Assembly (NCBI RefSeq): GCF_000282315.2
Contig: NZ_AKJN02000012.1
Coordinates: 186,001 to 250,000 of the forward strand
Direction of reading: 5' to 3'
Origin: Pseudomonas sp. GM41(2012)
GTDB lineage: Bacteria > Pseudomonadota > Gammaproteobacteria > Pseudomonadales > Pseudomonadaceae
DNA length: 64,000 nucleotides
Under the pieces are notes generated by a model. It worked only from the letters and a program-made list of their open reading frames with translations. It had not been told where the DNA came from and ran no database searches. The stretch's first letter is position 1. The number at the start of each line of letters is the position of its first letter. The translations under genes were made by a program, and so were the position numbers. Positions 49,661 through 57,894 of the stretch are shown one piece after another.

Positions 49661-50428
49661 CTATCTCGTCCCGTCCAGCCAGGTCGTTGGTGCCTGTCCC
49701 AGTACGCGACGGAACATCGTGGAGAACGCCGCCGGGCTGTCATAGCCAAAATCCAGGGCAATGCGCGTCACCGGTTCGCCCACCACCAGCCGCGCCAGCG
49801 CCAGTACCACACAAGCCCGCTGCCGCCATTGGCTGAAACTCAGGCCCGTCTGTTGGCGGAACAGGCGATTGAAAGTTCGCAGGCTGATATGCAACTGATC
49901 GGCCCATTGCTGTGGCGACTGGTGAGCGTCGGGCCGCTGCACAAAGCCCTGGCACAACGTGAGTAGCCGCGCATCGACGGGCAGGGGAATGTGCAACGGC
50001 AGGTGAGTGCTGCGCGCCAGTTCATGCAGCAGCAAGCCGATCAGCGTACCGTCGCGCCCACGCTCGTCATACGCCAGCGGAATCTCCACCGCCTCCATCA
50101 GCAAATGCCGCATCAACGGCGAAACGCTGATCACCTGACAACGATCTCCCAGATCCACCGCCCCCGGCTCGATATACAAACTGCGCGTGCTCACCCCCAG
50201 CATCAGCACCTCATGCGCCACTCCCGCCGGAATCCACACCGCCCGCTGTGGCGGCACCACCCAATTGCCATCGTGCGTGCTGACCTGCATCACCCCGGTG
50301 GCGCCGTACAACAATTGCGCCCGTCGATGTGTATGACGAGGCAACAAATGGCCGTGGGAATAATCCGTACCGATGGCCACCACCGGCCGTGGCGTGTGGT
50401 CCAGCAGATCAATCGAAACATTGCGCAT
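49661..50428 (-). CDS. AraC-family transcriptional regulator
   Basis: A 255-residue regulator. A cupin-like N-terminal domain (residues about 15-90, with HLLPRHTHRRAQLLYGATGVMQV) binds a ligand, and the C-terminal double HTH is at about 155-250 (WADQLHISLRTFNRLFRQQTGLSFSQWRQR and TRIALDFGYDSPAAFSTMFRRVLGQAP). Start at ATG 50428. Divergent from the TauE gene 110 bases away, which it probably controls. Confidence 0.9.
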   Translation of the reverse strand: MRNVSIDLLDHTPRPVVAIGTDYSHGHLLPRHTHRRAQLLYGATGVMQVSTHDGNWVVPPQRAVWIPAGVAHEVLMLGVSTRSLYIEPGAVDLGDRCQVISVSPLMRHLLMEAVEIPLAYDERGRDGTLIGLLLHELARSTHLPLHIPLPVDARLLTLCQGFVQRPDAHQSPQQWADQLHISLRTFNRLFRQQTGLSFSQWRQRACVVLALARLVVGEPVTRIALDFGYDSPAAFSTMFRRVLGQAPTTWLDGTR

Positions 50429-50538
50429 CGAGCAGTCCCAGTGGTTGGCGTAAACACGAACATTATTGGCTGACTTGCTGAAGCAGGCCAAGGCGCATCG
50501 CTCTATCGTCGACCGCTCTCAACCAACGGACGACCTCC

Positions 50539-51354
50539 ATGTTCTATCTTCTGCTGGCACTCTTCGGCTGCATGACCGGCATCACCGCGGTGCTGTTCGG
50601 CTTCGGTGGCGGTTTCGTCGTCGTGCCATTGTTGTACCGCATGCTCATGACCAGCCACGGCACAGACGACCCCGTCAGCCAATCGGCGATGCACATTGCT
50701 GTGGCAACTTCGACCTGTGTGATGATCGTCAACGCAACGATCGCCACCGGAAAACACCGCCGTGCCGGTAATCTCATTCGTCATTACTTGTGGCCGTTGG
50801 GCGGGTTTATCGGCATGGGCGCGGTCGTCGGCGCCGTAGCGGCGATGTGGGTAAGTGGCGAAGTGATTCGCTATGCCTTCATCGCGTACCTGGGCGTGAC
50901 CATCGCGGATTGCCTGTTGCGACGTGGTTTTCTTACAGCACCCGACACCGCCATCCCACGGCGATTGGGAAGGGCAGAAGTGTCTGGCGGCGGTGTAGGA
51001 ATCGGCACCATCGCCACGTTTCTCGGCGTAGGCGGCAGTGTCATGACCGTGCCGTTATTGCGGCGTTGTGGGTTGAGCATGTCCCAGGCGACGTCCATGG
51101 CCAATCCGCTGAGTTTGCCCGTGGCGCTGGCCGGGACGCTGACTTACATGGCGATGGCTGGGTTTACCGAGTTTGATCTTGGGCCGTGGTTTGTCGGTTA
51201 TGTGGATGTGATGGCGTTTGCGGTTTTGACGGTGGGGGCGCTGGTGGGGATTCGGTTGGCTACGCCGTGGATTGGGCGGATACCGGATCGAATGCATGCG
51301 CGGGTGTATGTTGGTTTGCTGGTGGTGGTGATGCTTGGTATGTGGGTCAAGTAG
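50539..51354 (+). CDS. TauE/SafE-family sulfite/sulfonate exporter
   Basis: A 271-residue membrane protein with eight predicted helices in two repeats. GGGFVVVPLLYRML near residue 28 and the second FLGVGGSVMTVPLLRRCG near 165 are the paired TauE glycine-rich motifs. Family members move sulfite, sulfonate or other anions across the inner membrane. Start at ATG 50539. Divergent from the AraC regulator. Confidence 0.9.
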   Translation: MFYLLLALFGCMTGITAVLFGFGGGFVVVPLLYRMLMTSHGTDDPVSQSAMHIAVATSTCVMIVNATIATGKHRRAGNLIRHYLWPLGGFIGMGAVVGAVAAMWVSGEVIRYAFIAYLGVTIADCLLRRGFLTAPDTAIPRRLGRAEVSGGGVGIGTIATFLGVGGSVMTVPLLRRCGLSMSQATSMANPLSLPVALAGTLTYMAMAGFTEFDLGPWFVGYVDVMAFAVLTVGALVGIRLATPWIGRIPDRMHARVYVGLLVVVMLGMWVK

Positions 51355-51425
51355 GGTTGGAATCAGGAGGTTTTTTCGCAAGAATAAGTCTTTGCATTGA
51401 TCAAGATTTCACGCAGGAGAACGTC

Positions 51426-51794
51426 ATGTCGATCCTCGAAAGTGACTGGAAGAAGTTCAAGGAACTGCGCAAGATTGCGCTCGATCGGTTTTGCCAGGGC
51501 GTTCTTGCCGATGCAAAAGCCATTACCCTGCACGGTGCGCTGTCTGCTCACGCTCGATATGGAATGCTCTACGGCCTGATCCATGATCGAAACAAGGACA
51601 TGGCCCGAGCCTTTGACCATCACAGCCAATCCCGCTCCAGTGCTCTCACCGCTTTAAGGTTGTTTGTCATGCATGACTTGCTGACCGACGCAGAGTTATC
51701 AGTGCTCAGTGAAGATGCGCTGGACTACATCTCGGATGTCATTCGCCGGCCCTATGAGCTTGAATGGGTCGAAGAGATCGTGCGGCAGGACTGA
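51426..51794 (+). CDS. Hypothetical helical protein, 122 residues
   Basis: I do not recognise this gene. ATG at 51426 with CAGGAGA 5-7 bases upstream. The protein is helical throughout: MSILESDWKKFKELRKIALDRF, a central segment HARYGMLYGLIHDRNKDMARAFD with many His/Arg/Asp, and an acidic C-terminus. No signal peptide or membrane segment. The following gene, 37 bases downstream on the same strand, is probably cotranscribed. Confidence 0.7.
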   Translation: MSILESDWKKFKELRKIALDRFCQGVLADAKAITLHGALSAHARYGMLYGLIHDRNKDMARAFDHHSQSRSSALTALRLFVMHDLLTDAELSVLSEDALDYISDVIRRPYELEWVEEIVRQD

Positions 51795-51831
51795 AAACGG
51801 TTATCACCAGCCCTTTATAAGAGAAAGATGG

Positions 51832-52527
51832 ATGTGGATCTTCAATTGCACCGAAGCGGCAAGTAACTTCTTCAGCCGCGTGCACAAGGGTAAAAAAATC
51901 AGCCCGGTGGACAAACCGCCATCGTCCGTCATTGAAGATGATGTGCCTGATGAGTCAGCCGAACAGTGGCTGGTTCACGCCGTCACTGTTCAACGCAAGC
52001 ATGTGTTGTACGTCATTCACGTAAAAACTCGTTATTGCATGATTTTTGCGGACGCGAAAAAAGCGGACATCGTAGGTTTCGTTCAACGTTTTTCCGAGCG
52101 TTGGATAAACGGCGTGATTCAGCATGCGGGGCAACACGACATACTTCGTTGGTTCAACGACGAACTGATAGCGGAGCGATTCCAGGAGAGTTGTCGCGAG
52201 TACGTGTTTTACAAGCGCGGACATCGCGGTGCGCAGAAACATATCAATGACATCGCCTGGGTGTTTGAGGGATGTGCTGCCGAACGAGGTTCTTTACCCC
52301 CCGACGAGTTCTCGGCAGGCCGCTTCGATGCCGACATGAACAACTACCCGAGAGGTGGTAAAGAGCATAAGGATTACTTCTACCCGGATGAGGAAATGAT
52401 CGTTCACTGGTTAAGCCGTTACGGCGGCCTTGATGAGGTTGGCATACAAGCAGCCCGTGAGCGGCACAAGGAAGCGAAACGGGAGATTCGGGAGGTCGTA
52501 AGGCAGCTTAATCTCGAAGCGCAATGA
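51832..52527 (+). CDS. Hypothetical protein, DUF6933-like
   Basis: A 231-residue protein that starts MWIFNCTEAASNFFSRVHKGKK. The opening and the WLVHAVTVQRKHVLYVIHVKTRYCMIFADAKK core look like DUF6933, a domain of unknown role; the assignment is by pattern memory and tentative. The C-terminal 100 residues hold KHINDIAWVFEG and DADMNNYPRGGKEHKDYFYPDEEMIVHWLS. AGAGAAAG precedes the ATG at 51832. Probable operon with the preceding gene. Confidence 0.7.
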   Translation: MWIFNCTEAASNFFSRVHKGKKISPVDKPPSSVIEDDVPDESAEQWLVHAVTVQRKHVLYVIHVKTRYCMIFADAKKADIVGFVQRFSERWINGVIQHAGQHDILRWFNDELIAERFQESCREYVFYKRGHRGAQKHINDIAWVFEGCAAERGSLPPDEFSAGRFDADMNNYPRGGKEHKDYFYPDEEMIVHWLSRYGGLDEVGIQAARERHKEAKREIREVVRQLNLEAQ

Positions 52528-52557
52528 GCCGTCGCAATGACGCCGTGCCCCGATCCT

Positions 52558-53544
52558 TTAACCTTTGAGCCCCGGCGCCTCACGAATAATGAAGTGATCC
52601 AGGTTCTCAATATTCGCGCTGAACACCCCGAACGTCTGCTCGGGGTTTTTCTTGCTCGGTACCTGCTTCAACTCCGGCGTCACGCCATAAAAGAAGCAAT
52701 ACAACTCTTTCCCGCTCTCACTGGCGTGCTTGATCTCTTCCAGAAACGCTTTGCGCTTGCGGTAGTTGTCGATCAGCTTTTTGCTCAAGTAAACGTTGAC
52801 TGAATAAGGCTTCTTCTTCGCCTCGTCCGCTTGCTTGAACCAGACCTTCTGTTCGAAATCGATGCGAAAGCTCTGCGTGTAATCCTTGATCTCCTTGATC
52901 TTGCCCCAGTAAATCAGCCCCTTGTTGTCCTGCAGATACTCGATCTTCTTGAAGAACGACCCATAAGGCGCCGTGTGCTCGCCAATCTTCAGTGGCATGC
53001 GCTTGAGCAGCTCCTTGTCCTCGAAGTTCGAAACAAAACACTCCACCGGGTGAGCGAAGACACTGGTCTTGTCTGGTGCCGATTCGCGGCTCGGGTGTTC
53101 GACATCACTGGCCGCTGAAGAGGGTTTTGGATCATCCCGCATCACATCAGCCGCCACCGCCGGGTTCGACGGCTTACGCACATACTCGCGTCGCGTCAGC
53201 AACAACTCCGACGGGAAATGCTCCTCGCGACTGTCATCCGTTTCCGCACCGTCCGCGTCCACACCTGACGCCGACGCCTTGAGACTGACATAAGGACAAT
53301 CCGCCACATGCCGGGTGCTGGGCGTGTTCTTGAAGTGCGGGGTGCGCACGTAGTTCACGTTCTTGGCGTTGAACGTCGTCAACATATTCGCCGCATCGAA
53401 GGCCAAACGGCAGGAATCGTTGGGGCATTGGAAGTGTTCTTTGGCGGAGTCGAACTCCATGGTCTCGTCGAAATTGAGATCGCGCACGTCATAGATCGAC
53501 AGCTTGTCGTCGAGGCTGAGGCAGTAGGCGAGGTCGAATTTCAT
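52558..53544 (-). CDS. Hypothetical protein with N-terminal zinc-finger-like motif
   Basis: A 328-residue protein. Near residue 39 a CPNDSC segment and, about 40 residues later, HVADCPY give a Cys-x4-Cys and His-x3-Cys pattern reminiscent of the CoiA-type zinc finger, followed by a low-complexity, acidic linker (residues about 90-160) and a C-terminal domain (YLQDNKGLIYWGKIKEIKDYTQSFRID). Zinc binding is inferred. It lies between two accessory genes and points towards an HNH nuclease gene; function unknown. Start at ATG 53544. Confidence 0.7.
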   Translation of the reverse strand: MKFDLAYCLSLDDKLSIYDVRDLNFDETMEFDSAKEHFQCPNDSCRLAFDAANMLTTFNAKNVNYVRTPHFKNTPSTRHVADCPYVSLKASASGVDADGAETDDSREEHFPSELLLTRREYVRKPSNPAVAADVMRDDPKPSSAASDVEHPSRESAPDKTSVFAHPVECFVSNFEDKELLKRMPLKIGEHTAPYGSFFKKIEYLQDNKGLIYWGKIKEIKDYTQSFRIDFEQKVWFKQADEAKKKPYSVNVYLSKKLIDNYRKRKAFLEEIKHASESGKELYCFFYGVTPELKQVPSKKNPEQTFGVFSANIENLDHFIIREAPGLKG

Positions 53545-53901
53545 GGTGGGCTCGGGTCCTTGAGTGGGGAAGGGTATTAATAGCGGGAGGTGGGGTGGGT
53601 TGCACGGAGTGTTTTCAACACACCGTAAAACCCATGGCAATCCACCGAATCTGTAGGAGCGAGCTTGCTCGCGAAAAACTCAAGAACGCCACTGAATATC
53701 TGTTCTACGCACCATCAATCACAACCTTCAACGGCACACCACCAAGAGCAGGTTCGCCACGACTATCGAAATCTCAGCCTTCAGCTAGCGTGGGCAACTC
53801 TAGAAATAGTGGCTATTCGCCCTGTTACGTATTGAAACCCTTTGGTACTTTGGCGACGGTAGGAATTTTCCTACGGCAATTGTCGATAAAGGGCAGCGCT
53901 C
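53545..53901. other. A+T-rich intergenic region before the nuclease gene
   Basis: About 360 bases with lower G+C than the surroundings. It holds the lone REP half, then no recognisable gene; it is the likely promoter region of the divergent zinc-finger-like and nuclease genes. Confidence 0.6.
53651..53676. repeat. Single REP (GTAGGAGCGAGCTTGCTCGCGAA type)
   Basis: A lone copy near the start of the intergenic region before the nuclease gene, without an inverted partner. Confidence 0.8.
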
Positions 53902-54996
53902 GTGGTGATCAAAGCGGTTTCGAAGGAACGAATAGACAAAGCGTTGTTGGAGTTTGATCGTAAATTTCGGAGTAAGAGCGAGTGGCAGGGTTGGGAAAAG
54001 AACTTAGCTCACCGTTACGCCGTTCACGCAGGCGGTGAACTGTACCCGGCGAAGAAAATCGTCTCTCTGGCTACCGGAATTGCCGTAGGCGAATTCTCGG
54101 GTGGGCGCCCGACCAACAGCTACCTAGAAAAGCGAGGCTTCACTATTGTGGAGTTACCGCATGGGGAAGGCGAGCCTGTATTGCAGTTCACGCCGGGAGC
54201 TGTTTACGACCGAAAAACTGAGATCAACGGACCGTTCGGTGGAAGCCTGCAAAGCGGTATTGCAGCGTCCGCTACCCACCCTGTGATTTTTTTGTTCACG
54301 GGCGATAGCGGTGAGCAATACGGGTATGCCGACGATTGGGACAACGGCGCCTATCTTTATACCGGTGAAGGACAGCGGGGGCCGATGACTTTGATCCGAG
54401 GCAACCGCGCTATTGCTGAGCATGCCGAGGATGGCCGAGCGCTGCATTTGTTTAAGTCCCTCGGCAAAGGTAAAGGCAACGCTTACGTGGGCGAGTTTTC
54501 TTGCGCCGACATGTTTGAGCGGACCCAGCCGGATGTGAGCGGCCAGGATCGGACGGCGATTGTTTTTCGGTTAGTCCCTGTGGGTATTTCTGGTGAAATA
54601 GCAGATGAAGAACAGTATGAAGATGAGGCTGACCTCTCCGAATCTCTGGCTGCTGCGCGGTTGGCTGCGTTGGCTGCATGTAAGCCTAGCAGCGATGATT
54701 TAGGACAATCCGCTCCGCGTAAGATCTATCAACGCAGCCGTAAGGTTGCGCACTATGTGTTGATGCGCGCCGAGGGTGAATGTGAGAGCTGTGAGAAGCC
54801 GGCTCCTTTTATGAAAAAGGATGGCACACCCTACTTAGAGCCGCATCACGTAAATCGGCTCTCAGATGGTGGGTTAGATCACCCACGCTATGTGGGGGCT
54901 GTGTGCCCAAGTTGCCATCGGGAAATTCATTCTGGCGTGCACGGAGCGTTGGTGAATCAGAGGCTGAAGCAACGGTTGGAAGCAATTGAAGGCTGA
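53902..54996 (+). CDS. SRA-HNH modification-dependent endonuclease (ScoMcrA-like)
   Basis: A 364-residue protein. Residues about 5-85 (ERIDKALLEFDRKFRSKSEWQ, ELYPAKKIVSLATG) resemble the N-terminal head domain of ScoMcrA; about 95-230 form an SRA-type domain (PGAVYDRKTEINGPFGG, GQRGPMTLIRGNRAIAEH) that binds modified cytosine; the C-terminus is an HNH nuclease with CESCEK, LEPHHVNRLSDGG and CPSCHREIHSGVHG. The sulfur-binding domain of ScoMcrA seems absent, so it likely recognises methylated DNA. Starts at GTG 53902. A type IV restriction role is inferred. Confidence 0.85.
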   Translation: MVIKAVSKERIDKALLEFDRKFRSKSEWQGWEKNLAHRYAVHAGGELYPAKKIVSLATGIAVGEFSGGRPTNSYLEKRGFTIVELPHGEGEPVLQFTPGAVYDRKTEINGPFGGSLQSGIAASATHPVIFLFTGDSGEQYGYADDWDNGAYLYTGEGQRGPMTLIRGNRAIAEHAEDGRALHLFKSLGKGKGNAYVGEFSCADMFERTQPDVSGQDRTAIVFRLVPVGISGEIADEEQYEDEADLSESLAAARLAALAACKPSSDDLGQSAPRKIYQRSRKVAHYVLMRAEGECESCEKPAPFMKKDGTPYLEPHHVNRLSDGGLDHPRYVGAVCPSCHREIHSGVHGALVNQRLKQRLEAIEG

Positions 54997-55150
54997 TTGA
55001 GCTGTGTGCCAAGACAATTGGGCCGTTGCCGGCAATACGCCCGAGGCTGCTAATACAGAATTAAATGGAATTTTGTGTAGCGTAAAATCGTGAGGCCAGG
55101 TGGCTAGAACTGCGCCAGACGCTTAGGAATGAGCTGAATCCGCGTTTGAC

Positions 55151-55182
55151 GATCGCCGAGGGTTGAACCCCCTCGGTCGATC
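55151..55182. terminator. Hairpin downstream of the nuclease gene
   Basis: GATCG-CCGAGGG pairs with CCCTCGG-TCGATC around a short loop, between the converging nuclease and BRO genes. T tract lacking, so it may be a partial terminator. Confidence 0.6.
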
Positions 55183-55202
55183 TTACAAAAGACACAGCTG
55201 CA

Positions 55203-55766
55203 CTAACTCACCGAAGGCCTCGAAGACTGGACCACCTCCAATACCTTCCGCCACCAAGGCTTACCCGCTGGCACTCGCCGCCGTGTGCGGCTGAGCAGTA
55301 GCAACGGCATGTCCCGCAGCCGAATCCAGCCTTCATCCTGCCAATGCAACAGACTCAATGACATCTCCGGCCAGTCCAACAAACTCAACATCGGTCGATC
55401 GGCATTGTCAGACGGCAACGCATCACGCAAGGCGGGGACAACCTGATGCGTTAGCCACTCACGTAACAATCGATTTACCGGCGCGTAGTGATACACCAAC
55501 AAGGCATATACACCTGACTCGCTAAGCATCAACCGTTGCTCCGGTTGACCGTGGTAGCGAATCAACAGTGTGAGCCTTTGATCCTCGTCGAGTTTGCTGA
55601 CCACGCGATCATTCAAGTGAACGCCCAATAAGCGACCTAGATCGCGGGCGCAGAACCATGGTTGGTTTTCCAGCAGGAGTGCGTGGAGGGAGAGGTTATG
55701 GCGAGTGAAGATTGTCGGGTTGAAAGGATCAGTCATGACCGAACGATGTGGGATTTGTGTAGGCAT
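55203..55766 (-). CDS. BRO-N domain protein
   Basis: A 187-residue protein. The start holds a BRO-N domain (FTRHNLSLHALLLENQPWFCARDLGRLLGVHLNDRVVSKLDEDQRLTLLI and LSESGVYALLVYH), a fold typical of phage antirepressors and of DNA-binding proteins in accessory regions. The C-terminal 70 residues are helical and unmatched. Start chosen at ATG 55766, 8 bases after GAGG; an ATG at 55772 is 2 bases after it, too close. A palindrome lies 39 bases upstream. Confidence 0.82.
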   Translation of the reverse strand: MPTQIPHRSVMTDPFNPTIFTRHNLSLHALLLENQPWFCARDLGRLLGVHLNDRVVSKLDEDQRLTLLIRYHGQPEQRLMLSESGVYALLVYHYAPVNRLLREWLTHQVVPALRDALPSDNADRPMLSLLDWPEMSLSLLHWQDEGWIRLRDMPLLLLSRTRRRVPAGKPWWRKVLEVVQSSRPSVS

Positions 55767-56047
55767 ATCCATTACCTCTACGTGTGAAGTTGAAGAGGGC
55801 CGGAACCCAACGTAGAGGATCTAAGAAATCCCAACGAGCCGTTTCTCTCACTCACAGGATTGCGCATACATCGCTGAAATCAGCACGCGTACTGTGTGAG
55901 GGAATTAGCTTCTACGTTGGGCGTTTCTTAGGCACCTGCAATAGAGCTTAGAGGCGCTTTTAAGAGTCATCAATGCAGAAAAATCTGGAGTTGCTGTAGG
56001 AGGATTGGCGGTGAGCGTCGAAAGAAGTAAGACTTTTCCCACCCAAT
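55767..56047. other. Intergenic region with 118-base attC-like palindrome
   Basis: Between the BRO gene and nrdB terminator. At 55805-55922 a long imperfect palindrome begins ACCCAACGTAGA and ends TCTACGTTGGGC; inner arms CTCAC..ACAG/CTGTGTGAG extend it. The ends fit the RYYYAAC/GTTRRRY core of integron attC sites. A further A+T-rich stretch to 56047 shows nothing I can name. Confidence 0.55.
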
Positions 56048-56075
56048 AAAAAGCCCCGATCAGATCGGGGCTTTT
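56048..56075 (-). terminator. Terminator of nrdB
   Basis: On the minus strand, AAAAGCCCCGATC and GATCGGGGCTTTT form a 12-13-bp stem, followed by T residues; it works in both directions. Confidence 0.92.
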
Positions 56076-56125
56076 AGTATTTTGATTTGTCGATTTACAT
56101 CGTCAAATCGCGGCAAGCTCAGGAA

Positions 56126-57376
56126 TCAATCCCAGCTCAACGCCCCACCAGTCTGATACTCAATAACCCGAGTCTCAAAGAAGTTCTTCTCTTTCTTCAA
56201 GTCCATAATCTCGCTCATCCAAGGGAACGGGTTAGTCGTCCCTGGATACTCTTCCTTCAAACCAATCTGCGACAACCGACGGTTAGCAATAAACTTCAGG
56301 TAGTCCTCCATCATCGCCGCGTTCATGCCCAACACGCCGCGAGGCATGGTGTCACGCGCGTATTCGATTTCCAGCTGAGTGCCTTGCAGAATCATCTGCG
56401 AAGCTTCTTCCTTCATTTCAGCGTCCCACAAGTGTGGGTTTTCGATTTTGATCTGGTTGATCACGTCGATGCCGAAGTTCAGGTGCATGGATTCGTCGCG
56501 CAGGATGTATTGGAACTGCTCGGCGACGCCGGTCATTTTGTTGCGACGGCCCATGGAGAGGATTTGGGTGAAGCCGCAGTAGAAGAAGATGCCTTCCAGA
56601 ACGCAGTAGTAGGCGATCAGGTTGCGCAGCAGCTCTTTGTCGGTTTCGACGGTGCCGGTTTCGAACTTCGGATCGGAGATCGAGCGGGTGTATTTGAGGC
56701 CCCAGGTGGCTTTTTTCGCGACCGATGGGATCTCGTGGTACATGTTGAAGATCTCGCCTTCATCCATGGCCAACGATTCGATGCAGTACTGGTAGGCGTG
56801 GGTGTGGATCGCCTCTTCGAAGGCCTGGCGTAGGATGTACTGGCGGCATTCCGGGTTGGTGATCAGGCGGTACACGGCCAGCACCAGGTTGTTGGCAACC
56901 AGGGAGTCGGCGGTGGAGAAGAAGCCGAGGTTGCGCATGACGATGCGGCGCTCGTCGTCGGTCAGGCCTTCCGGGTCTTTCCAGAGGGCGATGTCGGCGG
57001 TCATGTTGACTTCTTGCGGCATCCAGTGGTTTGCGCAGCCGTCCAGGTACTTCTGCCAGGCCCAGTCGTACTTGAAGGGTACGAGTTGGTTAAGGTCGGC
57101 GCGGCAGTTGATCATGCGCTTTTCGTCGACGGCCACACGGGCGGAGGCGCCTTCGAGTTCGGCGAGGCCTTCGGCGATGTCGAGGTTGTCCAGGGCAGCT
57201 TTTGCACGGGCGATTGCGGCGGAGTCGGACGCGGTTACAGCGCGGGCTTCTTGAGCCGCGACGCCACCAGCGGTGTCGAGGCGGTCCATGTTGGCTTCAG
57301 TTGCGTGCCCGGCGTTGGCGCCTTTTACAACGGTTTCGCCGCTGTCTTCTTTGTCGAATTCGTCCCAGCTCAGCAT
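56126..57376 (-). CDS. nrdB: Class Ia ribonucleotide reductase, beta subunit NrdB
   Basis: A 416-residue R2 protein that carries the di-iron tyrosyl radical. AFEEAIHTHAYQY holds Glu188, His191 and the radical Tyr195 (spacing as in E. coli E115-H118-Y122), and RDESMHLNFG carries the second Glu/His pair. The first 75 or so residues are an extension typical of the Pseudomonas form. AGGAG precedes the ATG at 57376. nrdA is not in the window, although the two are adjacent in many pseudomonads; the upstream 518 bases contain a candidate NrdR box but no nrdA. Confidence 0.94.
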   Translation of the reverse strand: MLSWDEFDKEDSGETVVKGANAGHATEANMDRLDTAGGVAAQEARAVTASDSAAIARAKAALDNLDIAEGLAELEGASARVAVDEKRMINCRADLNQLVPFKYDWAWQKYLDGCANHWMPQEVNMTADIALWKDPEGLTDDERRIVMRNLGFFSTADSLVANNLVLAVYRLITNPECRQYILRQAFEEAIHTHAYQYCIESLAMDEGEIFNMYHEIPSVAKKATWGLKYTRSISDPKFETGTVETDKELLRNLIAYYCVLEGIFFYCGFTQILSMGRRNKMTGVAEQFQYILRDESMHLNFGIDVINQIKIENPHLWDAEMKEEASQMILQGTQLEIEYARDTMPRGVLGMNAAMMEDYLKFIANRRLSQIGLKEEYPGTTNPFPWMSEIMDLKKEKNFFETRVIEYQTGGALSWD

Positions 57377-57855
57377 GACGTGTCGTCTCCTGCGTGAGGG
57401 CCAGATGCCCGTGTGAAAACTGATAGGTTGGTTTTTCACACGGCCGTACTGGCCGCGTTGGATAGCGTTCTTTGCAGCGGTACACGCAGGCAAATAAACA
57501 TAAATTTGTACGGGGTTCCGAGAGCCTCTGACGGGCGCAGAAATCGGTGAAGACTTCAGCGTGGGCTTCAGACTGGCTGTTATCCCTGTAAGGGAATATT
57601 GCAGGCCCGTTTAAGGCGGCATTATAGGGAAATTTTTGCTGCCGTGGTGGGGCGAATCCGCGCATGCAGCGGTCGAGAAGGAGGGTTTTTCGGTCGGAGC
57701 GAGGGTTTATAGGGCTTTGGCTGGATGTCGGGAGTGAAGATTTTTTTTCATAAATTTCGGCTAGCCATTTTTTTGTTCAAAAAACAGCCAAAAAACTGCG
57801 TTTTTCACTACATGTTGTGTTTTGAGTCACTTTTCGATGCCCCCAGACACAACTA
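57377..57855. promoter_or_regulatory. Long nrdB upstream region
   Basis: About 480 bases, A+T-rich near 57740-57800, with no gene. It includes an inverted repeat TTATCCCT/AGGGAATA near 57580 and the candidate NrdR box at 57805-57820. This length suggests a long nrdB leader or a lost upstream neighbour. Confidence 0.6.
57805..57820. promoter_or_regulatory. Candidate NrdR box
   Basis: TCACTACATGTTGTGT matches the NrdR consensus ACACWATATATWGTGT at 13 of 16 positions. NrdR boxes usually come in pairs about 31 bases apart; no second one is obvious. Confidence 0.5.
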
Positions 57856-57875
57856 AGCCCGACCGAAGTCGGGCT
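57856..57875 (-). terminator. Terminator-like hairpin after the repeat-protein gene
   Basis: AGCCCGAC and GTCGGGCT with a CGAA tetraloop, about 20 bases after the stop of the minus-strand repeat-protein gene; the tail is T-rich but interrupted. Confidence 0.65.
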
Positions 57876-57894
57876 GTGAAGTCGCACTCAATGA

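Noticed and set aside
57580..57598. I-SceI-like palindrome upstream of nrdB
   Set aside because: Resemblance to the homing-site core is partial and no intron or homing nuclease gene is near; more likely a chance or operator palindrome.
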